From: UBA6065 sp036565605 | GTDB taxonomy: Bacteria; Patescibacteriota; Minisyncoccia; Phycocordibacterales; UBA6065 | NCBI GenBank assembly: GCA_036565605.1 | Contig: DATCXV010000012.1 | Location: 1-7,573 of the forward strand | Direction: 5' to 3' | Length of the DNA stretch: 7,573 bases | Part shown: positions 1 to 5,997 of the stretch, one piece after another | Layout: each line of letters starts with the position of its first letter | Position numbering within the stretch: position 1 is the first letter of the stretch | The notes under the pieces: generated by a model | The model's database searches: none | Told to the model about the DNA's origin: nothing | Seen by the model: only the letters and a program-made list of their open reading frames with translations | Position numbers and translations under genes: made by a program

Positions 1-629
1 CTGACGATATCGCCAAGACGAACGCCGAGCGACTTTGCCAATGCAGCTGCCTGTTCGCGCGCATCTGCAATTGCCTTATCGCGAGCCTGCCTCTGAACCA
101 TATCTTCGTTGTCGATCGAGAACGAAAGACCCGAAACATCCGTAGCGCCGTATTCGCCGATGCCGGTCAAAAGCTTGCCCGCGTCTTCAAGCTTGCGAAC
201 CTTTATCTGGACCGTCTGCGATACGACGTATGCCGCCAAGATCTGTTTGCCCGGCTGGTAGTACGTCGCGTTCTGGTACTCGTAGCGCGGATAGATGTTG
301 TAAGAAATGGTCTTCACGTCGTTTTCTGCAACACCCGACTGCGAAACGTAGTCCAGGATCTTCGCCATCTTTTCGTTCATCTTGTCCTGAGCGTCAGAGA
401 CGATCGGAGCCTCTTCGGAAACACTGAACGAGAAGGTTGCGATGTCCGGCTTTGCCTGGACTTCGCCTTTGCCGGAAACCGTGATGGTTTCGGTCGCCAT
501 GACTTCGCGATGACCAAGCGCCTTGACCTCGCCCGCGACTTTGATCGCAACGAACGCGACCAAAAGCACCGCAAGCGTGGTAAGAATGCCTTTCATCGGC
601 CGATCCTGAAAGAATGATTTGTTATCCAT
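1..629 (-). CDS. SIMPL (DUF541) domain protein, membrane-anchored, C-terminus cut by window edge
   Basis: The frame is open from the ATG at 629 to the left edge, giving 209 residues without a stop. Residues about 14-31 form one hydrophobic segment after a short polar start (MDNKSFFQDRPMKG), which suggests a signal anchor with an extracytoplasmic body. The body begins with ITVSGKGEVQAKPDIATFSF (about 49-68), the hallmark opening of the SIMPL/DUF541 (YggE/BP26) family. It continues with VKTISYNIYPRYEY (106-119) and a later helix rich in Ala, Arg and Asp, as in the family. The molecular role of this family is poorly defined; some members are envelope proteins linked to oxidative stress. An internal ATG at codon 12 would still precede the membrane segment. 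No Shine-Dalgarno is visible. It lies 18 bp after folD on the same strand, so cotranscription is likely. Confidence 0.9.
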   Translation of the reverse strand, partial: MDNKSFFQDRPMKGILTTLAVLLVAFVAIKVAGEVKALGHREVMATETITVSGKGEVQAKPDIATFSFSVSEEAPIVSDAQDKMNEKMAKILDYVSQSGVAENDVKTISYNIYPRYEYQNATYYQPGKQILAAYVVSQTVQIKVRKLEDAGKLLTGIGEYGATDVSGLSFSIDNEDMVQRQARDKAIADAREQAAALAKSLGVRLGDIV

Positions 630-647
630 GATATATATTGTTTTTGA

Positions 648-1487
648 TCAGCGCGCTGCAACTCGTTCTTGCGCCGAGGATATAAGGTTATCAAAAAGCG
701 AGAGGACTGTCATCGGCCCCACCCCACCCGGCACCGGCGTGTAAGCAGAAGAAAGTTTCCGCGCAGCTTCCGGGTCAACATCGCCACAAAGCCCTGCTTC
801 AGTCCGTGAAAGTCCCACGTCGATAACAACGACGCCCTGCTTCAAATATTGCGCATCGACCAGATGCGGTTTGCCGATTGCCACAACCAAAATATCTGCC
901 GTTTTTGCGATTTCGGGTGTATTCGGTGTTTTCGAATGACAGACCGAAACGGTTGCACCGCGCAGACGGAAAAGCTCTGCCAGAGGACTTCCCACCAAAC
1001 GCGACCGGCCCATCACGGCAACCTTTTTGTCCTTGGGATCGATACCGTAGTAATCAAGCAAGGACAAAACTCCCTTTGCTGTAGCCGGAACAAAATGAGG
1101 ATGACCTTCGGCAAGCAGACGCTGGTTTTCATCACAAAGCCCGTCAACGTCCTTTTTTGGATCGATCAGATTCAGCGCCAAAATTTTGTCGAGATGCGCC
1201 GGAAGCGGCAATTGGATGATAATACCGTCGACATCGAGACGGGCGTTCAATTCGGAAATTTTCGCACCAAGCGTTTCAAACGATGTGGTGGCAGGCATGT
1301 GAATATGTTCCACCGCAGCACCGACAAGCGCTCCGAATTTCTTTTTCTGTTCGATATAAACGACAGAAGACGGATCGTCTCCGATCTGAACGATTGCTAA
1401 ACAAGGCACACGCGAAAGCTTCGCGACACGCTCTATAAGTTTTGCTTTGTAGAAGTCCCTCGCCTTTCGTCCATCAATTATCTGCAT
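648..1487 (-). CDS. folD: Bifunctional methylenetetrahydrofolate dehydrogenase / methenyltetrahydrofolate cyclohydrolase
   Basis: FolD is a cytoplasmic enzyme that oxidises 5,10-methylene-THF to methenyl-THF with NADP and hydrolyses that to 10-formyl-THF. From the ATG at 1487 the protein has 279 residues, normal for the family, and opens with the usual IIDGR. Visible signatures are the YIEQK motif with the catalytic Lys (about Y44, K48), IIQLPLP with the conserved Gln (about 92), KDVDG with the conserved Asp (about 115), the nucleotide-binding GRSRLVGSP (160-168), HSKT (184-187) and the C-terminal PVPGGVGPMT (251-260). The family's PCTP-type motif reads PATAKG here (about 134-139), so its Cys is Ala. 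A GTG at 1505 would add six residues (VYSRD before the Met), but it overlaps the proposed promoter, so the ATG is preferred. The stop is TGA, the only TGA stop among the window's complete genes. Confidence 0.96.
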   Translation of the reverse strand: MQIIDGRKARDFYKAKLIERVAKLSRVPCLAIVQIGDDPSSVVYIEQKKKFGALVGAAVEHIHMPATTSFETLGAKISELNARLDVDGIIIQLPLPAHLDKILALNLIDPKKDVDGLCDENQRLLAEGHPHFVPATAKGVLSLLDYYGIDPKDKKVAVMGRSRLVGSPLAELFRLRGATVSVCHSKTPNTPEIAKTADILVVAIGKPHLVDAQYLKQGVVVIDVGLSRTEAGLCGDVDPEAARKLSSAYTPVPGGVGPMTVLSLFDNLISSAQERVAAR

Positions 1488-1495
1488 ATCGCGTG

Positions 1496-1504
1496 AATAT
1501 ACCA
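1496..1504 (-). promoter_or_regulatory. Extended -10 promoter of folD, near-leaderless
   Basis: On the minus strand TGGTATATT matches an extended -10 (TGn plus five of six bases of TATAAT). Eight bases separate it from the ATG at 1487, so the transcript would begin at about 1489-1490 with a leader of only one or two bases. No good -35 is seen. An AAGGTG lies too far from the ATG (17 nt) to be a normal ribosome binding site. Confidence 0.5.
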
Positions 1505-1583
1505 CACCTTGACCAAAAAACTCCTTCTGGCTATTCTCGTATACAGATTCTTCGCCCCTTTCCCCTATGTATATCCATACCTG

Positions 1584-1803
1584 TCATACGGCCCCGAGTC
1601 CGAAAGCTCCGCACGCAAGCGTCAGACGTTCCAAACGCTCTATCAATTCCGCGCGCAAGCGCATCACGAATCGGACGCTTCGGCACAACAATGAATTCGC
1701 CGGAATCGGCGGATTCGTAAGCTTCGATGCCATCAGGTCAATTTGCAAAAAGATTCCGCTCCCCAAACACGTCCATCGGGACAACGACGTACAAATCGTT
1801 GCC
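1584..1803 (-). pseudogene. Probable decayed small gene with a nonsense codon and a frameshift
   Basis: I do not recognise a family. One minus-strand frame reads protein-like from 1803 (GNDLYVVVPMDVFGERNLF...) to an in-frame TGA at 1738-1740. It resumes as PDGIEAYESADSGEF...RPIRDALAR down to 1651. One base later (1650) the next frame continues as ELIERLERLTLACGAFGLGA to a TGA at 1584-1586. Joined, this would be about 72 residues with an amphipathic end. The codons of the first frame start with G much more often than the aligned plus-strand codons (by hand roughly 34 versus 19 of 80), which favours the minus strand as the former coding strand. No start codon lies at a sensible place: a TGA at 1804-1806 precedes the frame, and the first candidates are TTG at 1794 and ATG at 1776. 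A sequencing error or chance remains possible. Confidence 0.35.
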
Positions 1804-1814
1804 TCATAATTTCG

Positions 1815-1840
1815 AAGCCGCGCATACTGCGCGGCTTTTT
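1815..1840. terminator. Rho-independent terminator hairpin between the 1506-1860 gap and the VTT gene
   Basis: AAGCCGCGC, loop ATACT, GCGCGGCTT form a perfect 9-bp GC-rich stem. On the plus strand it ends in five T's, the better orientation. On the minus strand it begins about 20 bp after the stop of the VTT gene and is followed by a weaker TTCGAAATT. It could therefore end the VTT transcript, a plus-strand transcript from the gap, or both. Confidence 0.75.
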
Positions 1841-1860
1841 CATTAAATATGTTTCAAAGG

Positions 1861-2415
1861 CTACAAAGCCCGTGCGATCAAGGCGATGGCGTAAATGCCT
1901 GCCGCATTAAAAATATACGAAACCGATACGAACCAACGCGTTTGTATGCCAGAAAGACCTAAGAGCGCCAAGCCTAATTCATCCGGTAACGGCGAAGCGA
2001 CGACAAGCGCTCCCAAAAATCCAAGCGAGAGTCGCGCAAACGGACGCGCAAAGAGGTGCCGAACACGGCGCGTCTTCGCCTTTGAGAGCAAATATGAAAT
2101 ATCAGACGATACGCGCGTACGGACGAAATGGAAAATGATGAGATCGCCCAAAAGTGATCCCAAGGCACCTATCAGCGCCACAATTGCTGGCGTGTGTGCT
2201 ACACCAAGCTTTGCCAAAACGGTAATAGCAGGCGCTGTCGTGAACACCGATGTAAAGAAAAGTCCGGCGCAGAAACTTTGCAAAATATAAAGCTTTCCAG
2301 AAAACGAAATGATTGTGTCCAAAAGCGGACTCTGTGACAATCCAAAGGCTGCAACGACGCTTACGCCCACGATAATCGCGTCGACCATGACCCGGTGTGC
2401 CCGCTTCCCTTTCAT
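1861..2415 (-). CDS. VTT/DedA-like integral membrane protein
   Basis: The 184-residue protein is strongly hydrophobic, with segments near residues 12-25, 42-62, 76-97, 131-155 and 161-182. It has a basic loop (KAKTRRVRHLFARPFARLS, about 112-130) in the middle. Two stretches resemble the VTT (SNARE-associated/DedA/TVP38) family: the glycine-spaced ALIGALGSLLGD (80-91), matching the family's GAxLGD helix, and the re-entrant-type ASPLPDELGLALLGLSG (140-156), with an SPLPxE turn followed by Leu and Gly. Characterised family members are lipid scramblases or transport-related membrane proteins; the substrate here is unknown. The protein is a little shorter than a typical DedA protein. The ATG at 2415 sits 6 nt after an extended -10 and there is no Shine-Dalgarno. 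The stop is TAG. A terminator upstream (2451-2484) isolates it from the preceding gene. Confidence 0.82.
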   Translation of the reverse strand: MKGKRAHRVMVDAIIVGVSVVAAFGLSQSPLLDTIISFSGKLYILQSFCAGLFFTSVFTTAPAITVLAKLGVAHTPAIVALIGALGSLLGDLIIFHFVRTRVSSDISYLLSKAKTRRVRHLFARPFARLSLGFLGALVVASPLPDELGLALLGLSGIQTRWFVSVSYIFNAAGIYAIALIARAL

Positions 2416-2421
2416 ACCGTT

Positions 2422-2430
2422 ATTCTATCA
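2422..2430 (-). promoter_or_regulatory. Extended -10 promoter of the VTT gene, leaderless
   Basis: TGATAGAAT on the minus strand is an extended -10 with five of six consensus bases. Exactly six bases (AACGGT) separate it from the ATG at 2415, so the expected start of transcription is the A of the ATG. The promoter must lie in this short space, because a terminator occupies 2451-2484. Confidence 0.6.
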
Positions 2431-2450
2431 GAAAACCTTTTCCTTAGACG

Positions 2451-2484
2451 AAAAGCCCGGCCTCCGAGAGGAGGCCGGGCTTTT
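2451..2484 (-). terminator. Perfect long-stem rho-independent terminator
   Basis: AAAAGCCCGGCCTCC, loop GAGA, GGAGGCCGGGCTTTT is a perfect 15-bp inverted repeat. It starts 12 bp after the stop of the gene ending at 2497. The A4/T4 flanks make it symmetric, so it could work in both directions. No gene on the plus strand needs it. Confidence 0.92.
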
Positions 2485-2496
2485 GAAAACCGAGAT

Positions 2497-3144
2497 TTAG
2501 AGGTCGATCTGCTTTGCCGGATTGAAGACTCCATTCTCGACAACCAGGATCTTGGTGCGAGGAACGGTCGGAGCGGCCGAGAGCGGCTCGCCCTTGTCGT
2601 GATCAAGATACGAGACCGTGACAACGAGGAGCGGATTGCCCGCCGTGTCGGTCACTGCATCTGCACGTAGCCCGGTAACAGTCACACGATCGCCAACAAC
2701 TGCGTACGAGACGTCATCAAGCGACGAACCTGCATCCTTGAAGAGAACAACGTACTTATAGGTCGGTGCGCCACCTGCGTTAACCGAGATCGAAGCCAAC
2801 GCATAGTTGGTCGAACCGATCGTCTTTTCAATAGCGACATCGCCCATGACGATAGTGCCCTTGGTATTGCCTTCATCAAAGGTTGCAGCGCCCTTGGAAA
2901 GAGCGACACGAGCACCCGATTCAGACGCCGAGACCGATGCGGACTTCAAGCGGCCAAGAAGAGTGGTATCGGTCGATTCCTTGGTGACCGGCGCGTAATC
3001 ATCTTTGTTTGCGCCCGACGTGTCAGTCTGCGTGTTGGTGCCCGTAGTGTCGACCGAGGTTGATCCGTTCTTTCCCCAGACAACATAGCCCACGACAACG
3101 AGGACAATGACGACAATAAGAGCGATAATTCCTTTTTTATTCAT
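2497..3144 (-). CDS. Membrane-anchored extracytoplasmic protein of unknown function
   Basis: No characterised family is recognised. The 215-residue protein starts MNKKG followed by a very hydrophobic helix (about residues 6-23, IIALIVVIVLVVVGYVVW). A low-complexity Thr/Ser/Asp/Gly linker follows (about 26-62), and then a domain that looks beta-rich. That domain includes YKYVVLFKDAGSSLDDVSYA (129-148), VVGDRVTVTGLRADAV (149-164) and LLVVTVSYLDHDKGEPLSAA (172-191), ending with VENGVFNPAKQIDL. The alternating hydrophobic pattern and the GDRV turn suggest a small beta-sandwich or OB-like fold outside the membrane. An N-in signal anchor is inferred from the N-terminus. It has its own upstream promoter (3182-3190) and a strong terminator 12 bp after the TAA stop, so it is probably monocistronic. 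Coding status is very likely; function is unknown. Confidence 0.88.
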   Translation of the reverse strand: MNKKGIIALIVVIVLVVVGYVVWGKNGSTSVDTTGTNTQTDTSGANKDDYAPVTKESTDTTLLGRLKSASVSASESGARVALSKGAATFDEGNTKGTIVMGDVAIEKTIGSTNYALASISVNAGGAPTYKYVVLFKDAGSSLDDVSYAVVGDRVTVTGLRADAVTDTAGNPLLVVTVSYLDHDKGEPLSAAPTVPRTKILVVENGVFNPAKQIDL

Positions 3145-3181
3145 ACAATATGGTTAAAACCGCCGATAAGAGCGTAGGCCG

Positions 3182-3190
3182 AGTATATCA
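3182..3190 (-). promoter_or_regulatory. Extended -10 promoter of the gene starting at 3144
   Basis: TGATATACT on the minus strand is an extended -10 with five of six consensus bases. It sits two bases past the stop of the DUF2914 gene. The expected start is near 3175, giving a leader of about 30 nt, unlike the leaderless promoters elsewhere in the window. The leader contains no clear Shine-Dalgarno and no terminator separates it from DUF2914. Confidence 0.5.
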
Positions 3191-3192
3191 CG

Positions 3193-4284
3193 TTATTTGA
3201 TCCGCGTAACAAGTTCTTCGTCCCCAGTAGCGGGTACAAGCACGAACGAAACGCGTCCCACCAGAGCACCGCGTGGCGTTTCGACATCAACTCTCCACTT
3301 TCCAGGAACTAATCCGTTTCGGATCGAGAATGTGCGATAACCTTGATCCCGACCACCAGAAATTGAAAGTGCGATACGCGCCACGTCCGTCCACGCACCA
3401 GTCGAATCGTCAAAGCGGCGCCAAACATGGACCACATCGGTCTTCAAACTTTCAGGAGCAAAGATCGAGGTAAGCGCATAAAGTGTTCCCGAATCCGGGA
3501 TATGTATGACCGGAGGTTTGTCGAGAAGCGACAGCAACGATGGCTGCGACTGCTCCTCCCCCAGCGTTTCATAACTCCCGTCCGGAAGGCGCGTCACATA
3601 GACAAAGAGGCCTGAATCCTTCAAAGAAAGCGGTATAGGTGGGATGATATTCGAGAAATACAGAGCATTCATGGCAGCGAAAATAGCAACAACCGACAAG
3701 GTTAGGATCGGTGCGGATGCCCTGGTGCGTGCCGGCGCAAACCATGACAACACATAGACGAAAACGCCGGTAAGTATGAGGCTCGAGATACCGGAAAGAA
3801 TAAAGATTGCATCACCCATGGCTCCCAAAATGACGGGAAGAAAGAAAATAAGAAACGAAAACAGTGCTGTAAAGAAAACCGTCACCTGAAAACCGAGCCG
3901 GACATAGTTTCGGCGCAACGCTTCGTTTCCCAAAATGTAACCAGCAAGCATCAGAAGGAACGGCCATGATGCGATGATCGATCCCGATCGCGAATAGAAA
4001 AGGAACGCTCCGGAAAAGAGACCTCCCAAACAGAATTGCAATGCAAAGACGACAATAAAATGAAGTCGTTCAGAACGTTCACGCTCGCCTCGACGGTGCT
4101 CGTGAATATTCAAGATCGTAATCGACAGAGCCGAGATCAGAACATACGAGATAAGCACCACGTTCGAAAATACCGCATCGATGCGGCGCAACATAATGTT
4201 GTCAAAAATAAAGCCAGTGACCAAAGTGACCGGCGATACCCATCGCTCGTATTTATTAAAGAGGAGTCGTAGTCGCTGGATCAT
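3193..4284 (-). CDS. DUF2914 polytopic membrane protein
   Basis: From the ATG at 4284 the protein has 363 residues; an ATG at 4323 would add 13. The first two thirds carry several transmembrane helices (numbering from 4323: about 31-43, 53-73, 88-110, 118-133, 146-168, 171-195, 206-225). The rest is a soluble domain opening with SGLFVYVTRL (237-246). It continues with VVHVWRRF (297-304), ARIALSISGGRDQGYRTFS (315-333) and LVPGKWRVDVETPRGALVGR (338-357). The HVW, RTFS, GxWRVDV and GxLVG pattern is the DUF2914 signature. The domain's function is unknown. The shorter start is preferred because it gives the usual pattern of a short basic stretch (IQRLRLLFNKYERW) before the first helix and a smaller overlap (29 bp) with the upstream peptidoglycan-binding gene. 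No Shine-Dalgarno is seen. The overlap implies translation coupled to that gene and a shared role in the envelope. Confidence 0.9.
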   Translation of the reverse strand: MIQRLRLLFNKYERWVSPVTLVTGFIFDNIMLRRIDAVFSNVVLISYVLISALSITILNIHEHRRGERERSERLHFIVVFALQFCLGGLFSGAFLFYSRSGSIIASWPFLLMLAGYILGNEALRRNYVRLGFQVTVFFTALFSFLIFFLPVILGAMGDAIFILSGISSLILTGVFVYVLSWFAPARTRASAPILTLSVVAIFAAMNALYFSNIIPPIPLSLKDSGLFVYVTRLPDGSYETLGEEQSQPSLLSLLDKPPVIHIPDSGTLYALTSIFAPESLKTDVVHVWRRFDDSTGAWTDVARIALSISGGRDQGYRTFSIRNGLVPGKWRVDVETPRGALVGRVSFVLVPATGDEELVTRIK

Positions 4285-4699
4285 TATCTTGTTTAGGGCA
4301 ACCGTAACGGGCAGTAAGCGCATCAGCAGTCTCGTTGTCGACGATACCAGTGTCTGTAAGACCTGCTTTGCGTTGGAACGCCTTCAGTGCCACTTGTGTC
4401 GAAGGACCAAAGTACGCAGTCAAGTAGACTCCACCACCTGTTTCTTCGGACGGATCGATATAATAGCCTTCGTTTTTGAGCGCAGTCTGAAGTGCCTTTG
4501 TCTCGACCGGGAAATATTGAATGCCGCGATTCCCCACCACACCCGTATTCACCGGATGAGCCAAGGTCTTTGACTCACCGAAATACATGTCATGGAGGAA
4601 GTCGAAACAGAAGTGCGTTGGGCGCGGCACATAGATCCAAGCAAGCACTGCCACAAGGGCGATCGCAACGATACCAATAAGCGCGCGTGTGATGTTCAT
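4256..4699 (-). CDS. Membrane-anchored peptidoglycan-binding domain protein
   Basis: The 147-residue protein has an N-terminal hydrophobic helix (about residues 5-24, RALIGIVAIALVAVLAWIYV) that should act as a signal anchor, then a linker, then a PG_binding_1-type domain at about 67-132. The domain shows KALQTALKNEGYYID, then the YFGPSTQVALKAFQRKAGL stretch, then TGIVDNETADAL, the three-helix repeat layout of PF01471. Such domains hold proteins to the cell wall; no catalytic domain is attached, so this may be a scaffold or an adaptor. The tail (CPKQDNDPATTTPL) is polar. The start at 4699 follows a -10-like element by 6 nt. The end overlaps the DUF2914 gene, and it starts 35 bp after another peptidoglycan-binding gene, pointing to one envelope cluster. 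Confidence 0.9.
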   Translation of the reverse strand: MNITRALIGIVAIALVAVLAWIYVPRPTHFCFDFLHDMYFGESKTLAHPVNTGVVGNRGIQYFPVETKALQTALKNEGYYIDPSEETGGGVYLTAYFGPSTQVALKAFQRKAGLTDTGIVDNETADALTARYGCPKQDNDPATTTPL

Positions 4700-4705
4700 A
4701 CGCTT

Positions 4706-4711
4706 ATCTTA
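4706..4711 (-). promoter_or_regulatory. Candidate -10 of the gene starting at 4699, leaderless
   Basis: TAAGAT (four of six consensus bases) on the minus strand is followed by six bases (AAGCGT) and then the ATG. The surrounding sequence, GATAAGATAAGCGTATG, is strikingly similar to GATAGAATAACGGTATG at the VTT gene. It lacks the TGn extension. Weaker alone, it is supported mainly by this match in position and sequence. Confidence 0.4.
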
Positions 4712-4734
4712 TCCCCCATCCAGAGAAAGGCAAG

Positions 4735-5673
4735 TTACGGCGTCACCGTAAGGATCGTAGCGGTGTCAGTTGTACCGTAACGATTCGATACCGTAAGGAA
4801 GTAGCGGCTTGCAGGCGTGGACTTTGGTACGCTAAAGACAAAGACCGTTCCGTCTGACGACACAAAGAGTCGTTCCACTTCAATATTGCGATATCCACCC
4901 AGGTATACGCGTGACGAGGTCGTAAATCCAGAGCCATACAGCACCACGGCTTGGCCAGCAGCCGCTTGGACCGTGGTAGGTCGCATCGAATCAATAGATA
5001 TGTATTCACCTTCAAGTGTGAAGACGCCAGAAACCGGATCCGATGCGGTTATGCCCGTCTGTGCATCAATGACTCGCAAACGATATTCGCCCGGAGTGAC
5101 TAGTTCGTTGTTCCCTGTTGCAGAAGAATAGACGCGACCAACCGTCCATTGGAATTCAGCGACAGCAATCAGGTTTGATGCCACATATCCTTTGGCAACT
5201 CCGTCTTTATCTTCCAAAATAATCGATTGCGGACGCAGTTTCGATGAATCAAGAGAGATGCCGAAGGTCTTGCCAATGGTCAGGGTCGCACCGTTTTTCG
5301 GAGCAAGAGTCGCAGTTGTTTGCGCAGAACTTTGTGGTTGTGTCGAGGTGTTCGTCTCGGTTGTCGTCACATTACACGAACGCGCCTTTATGACACTGCG
5401 TGTAAGCGGCCCGACAAATCCCGTTGCCGGCAGATCTGTCCGACTTTGATATGCCCTCACCGCAGCAGTCGTAGCAGGTCCATACACACCATTGGGTGTT
5501 GCGGTAAGCAATCCTTCTTCTTGCAAAAAACGCTGAAGCGGCAAAACCTGTCCCGAAGAATTCCTGTCCGTAGATCCTGTGCCCAGATCTGCCGGAAGAT
5601 CAAGACATGCTGCCGATACAAATACAGGCAGACAAAGTGCCGCCAAAAAGATAAATATAAAGCTTTTTTTCAT
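4735..5673 (-). CDS. Secreted peptidoglycan-binding protein with IPT/TIG-like domain
   Basis: The 312-residue protein begins with a classical signal peptide (MKKSFIFIFLAALCLPVFVSAA; cleavage expected near 21-22). A PG_binding_1 domain follows at about 40-97: LPLQRFLQEEGLL, then NGVYGPATTAAVRAYQS, then LPATGFVGPLTRSVI. A Thr/Ser/Gln-rich linker (about 101-121) leads to a beta-rich middle region (about 125-222), possibly Ig-like, with the PGEYRLRVID strand. The C-terminal domain (about 225-312) fits IPT/TIG: IDSMRPTTVQAAAGQAVVLY, then GSGFTTSSRVYLGG, ending in VSNRYGTTDTATILTVTP. IPT/TIG domains are beta-sandwich folds common in surface proteins. I infer a wall-attached surface or adhesion-type protein; no enzyme domain is present. 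Its promoter is the best match to consensus in the window and leaves no room for a leader. Confidence 0.92.
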   Translation of the reverse strand: MKKSFIFIFLAALCLPVFVSAACLDLPADLGTGSTDRNSSGQVLPLQRFLQEEGLLTATPNGVYGPATTAAVRAYQSRTDLPATGFVGPLTRSVIKARSCNVTTTETNTSTQPQSSAQTTATLAPKNGATLTIGKTFGISLDSSKLRPQSIILEDKDGVAKGYVASNLIAVAEFQWTVGRVYSSATGNNELVTPGEYRLRVIDAQTGITASDPVSGVFTLEGEYISIDSMRPTTVQAAAGQAVVLYGSGFTTSSRVYLGGYRNIEVERLFVSSDGTVFVFSVPKSTPASRYFLTVSNRYGTTDTATILTVTP

Positions 5674-5679
5674 AAAAAA

Positions 5680-5688
5680 ATTATACCA
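5680..5688 (-). promoter_or_regulatory. Consensus extended -10 promoter of the gene starting at 5673, leaderless
   Basis: TGGTATAAT on the minus strand is a perfect extended -10. Six T's separate it from the ATG at 5673, placing transcription start on the start codon. A 10-bp palindrome (5694-5703) occupies the region between the -35 position and the -10. Confidence 0.75.
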
Positions 5689-5693
5689 GAATG

Positions 5694-5726
5694 AAAGCGC
5701 TTTAAGCGAAACTCAGGAAGCGCTTC
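5694..5726. promoter_or_regulatory. Pair of 10-bp palindromes, candidate operator
   Basis: AAAGCGCTTT (5694-5703) and GAAGCGCTTC (5717-5726) are perfect palindromes sharing the core AAGCGCTT, with centres 23 bp apart, about two helical turns. A third AAGCG lies between them (5704-5708). They sit upstream of and inside the promoter of the gene starting at 5673, and about 70-100 bp upstream of the divergent KGG gene. A dimeric regulator binding both is inferred; no regulator gene is in the window. Confidence 0.4.
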
Positions 5727-5784
5727 GGGCGTACTATTGGGGCTCCCGGGAACAGGTACACAACACCTTAATCACCGTCAAATC

Positions 5785-5794
5785 TAATAATAAT
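5785..5794 (+). promoter_or_regulatory. Candidate -10 region of the KGG gene
   Basis: TAATAATAAT lies just before the ATG at 5798. The AATAAT ending at 5791 leaves six bases to the ATG, the same spacing as at the leaderless minus-strand genes. There is no TGn extension and no clear -35 or Shine-Dalgarno. Confidence 0.35.
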
Positions 5795-5797
5795 CCT

Positions 5798-5923
5798 ATG
5801 GCAGACGAAATGAACCGCGACAATAATCAGGACAACAAGAACAAGGGCGGCGGCAACCCGGGCAATTTCGCCAACGATCCAGAAAGGGCTCGCGAGGCGG
5901 GTCGCAAGGGTGGCCAGGCATAA
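5798..5923 (+). CDS. KGG-motif small stress-type protein
   Basis: The 41-residue protein is MADEMNRDNNQDNKNKGG, then GNPGNFANDPERAREAGRKG, then GQA. The second half is one copy of the KGG repeat (PF10685: GNFANDPEKAxEAGRKGGQ), found in multiple copies in E. coli YciG and Bacillus GsiB, which are general-stress or starvation-induced proteins. Only one repeat is present, preceded by a very hydrophilic Asn/Asp/Lys stretch, so the protein is probably disordered and cytoplasmic. The frame stays open upstream to beyond 5579, but the ATG at 5798 begins exactly at the family-like sequence and follows an AT-rich -10-like region; the upstream part lies antisense to the peptidoglycan-binding gene. The stop is TAA, with a terminator 37 bp later. 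The biochemical role is not known. Confidence 0.9.
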   Translation: MADEMNRDNNQDNKNKGGGNPGNFANDPERAREAGRKGGQA

Positions 5924-5959
5924 AACAACGACTACGTAACTCAGGAAGATGAAAAGAAT

Positions 5960-5993
5960 AAGCAACGGCCCGTCATACGACGGGCCGTTGCTT
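5960..5993. terminator. Bidirectional terminator between convergent small genes
   Basis: AAGCAACGGCCCGTC, loop ATAC, GACGGGCCGTTGCTT form a perfect 15-bp stem. It lies 37 bp after the KGG stop on the plus strand and 4 bp after the stop of the 34-residue gene on the minus strand. The minus-strand side has the better T-rich tail (TTATTCTTTTC); the plus side reads TTTCAATT. Confidence 0.88.
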
Positions 5994-5997
5994 TCAA

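Noticed and set aside
849..1400. 183-codon plus-strand open frame inside folD
   Set aside because: It is a shadow of the well-supported folD frame on the other strand, and the composition is not protein-like (many Cys, Asn and Arg).
1509..1694. 61-codon plus-strand frame with a TTG start and a hydrophobic N-terminus
   Set aside because: It overlaps both the 80-codon frame and the minus reading, uses a weak start and ends well before the terminator; no recognised family.
1567..1809. 80-codon plus-strand frame ending five bases before the hairpin at 1815-1840
   Set aside because: The position before a plus-oriented terminator is attractive, but the product is basic and Pro/Arg-rich with few G-starting codons. 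It is codon-aligned antisense to the more coding-like minus reading, and there is no good promoter or ribosome binding site. Kept as an alternative only.
1895..2290. 131-codon plus-strand frame across the VTT gene
   Set aside because: Antisense shadow of a clear membrane protein, with basic, Lys/Arg-rich sequence and no family signal.
5579..5797. Upstream extension of the KGG frame to an ATG at 5579
   Set aside because: It would run antisense through the signal peptide region of the peptidoglycan-binding gene and across its promoter; the family-like sequence starts only at 5798.
5710..5948. 11-bp direct repeat AACTCAGGAAG flanking the KGG gene (5710-5720 and 5938-5948)
   Set aside because: It could suggest an inserted cassette, but several chance 11-bp matches are expected in a window of this size and there are no other insertion marks.
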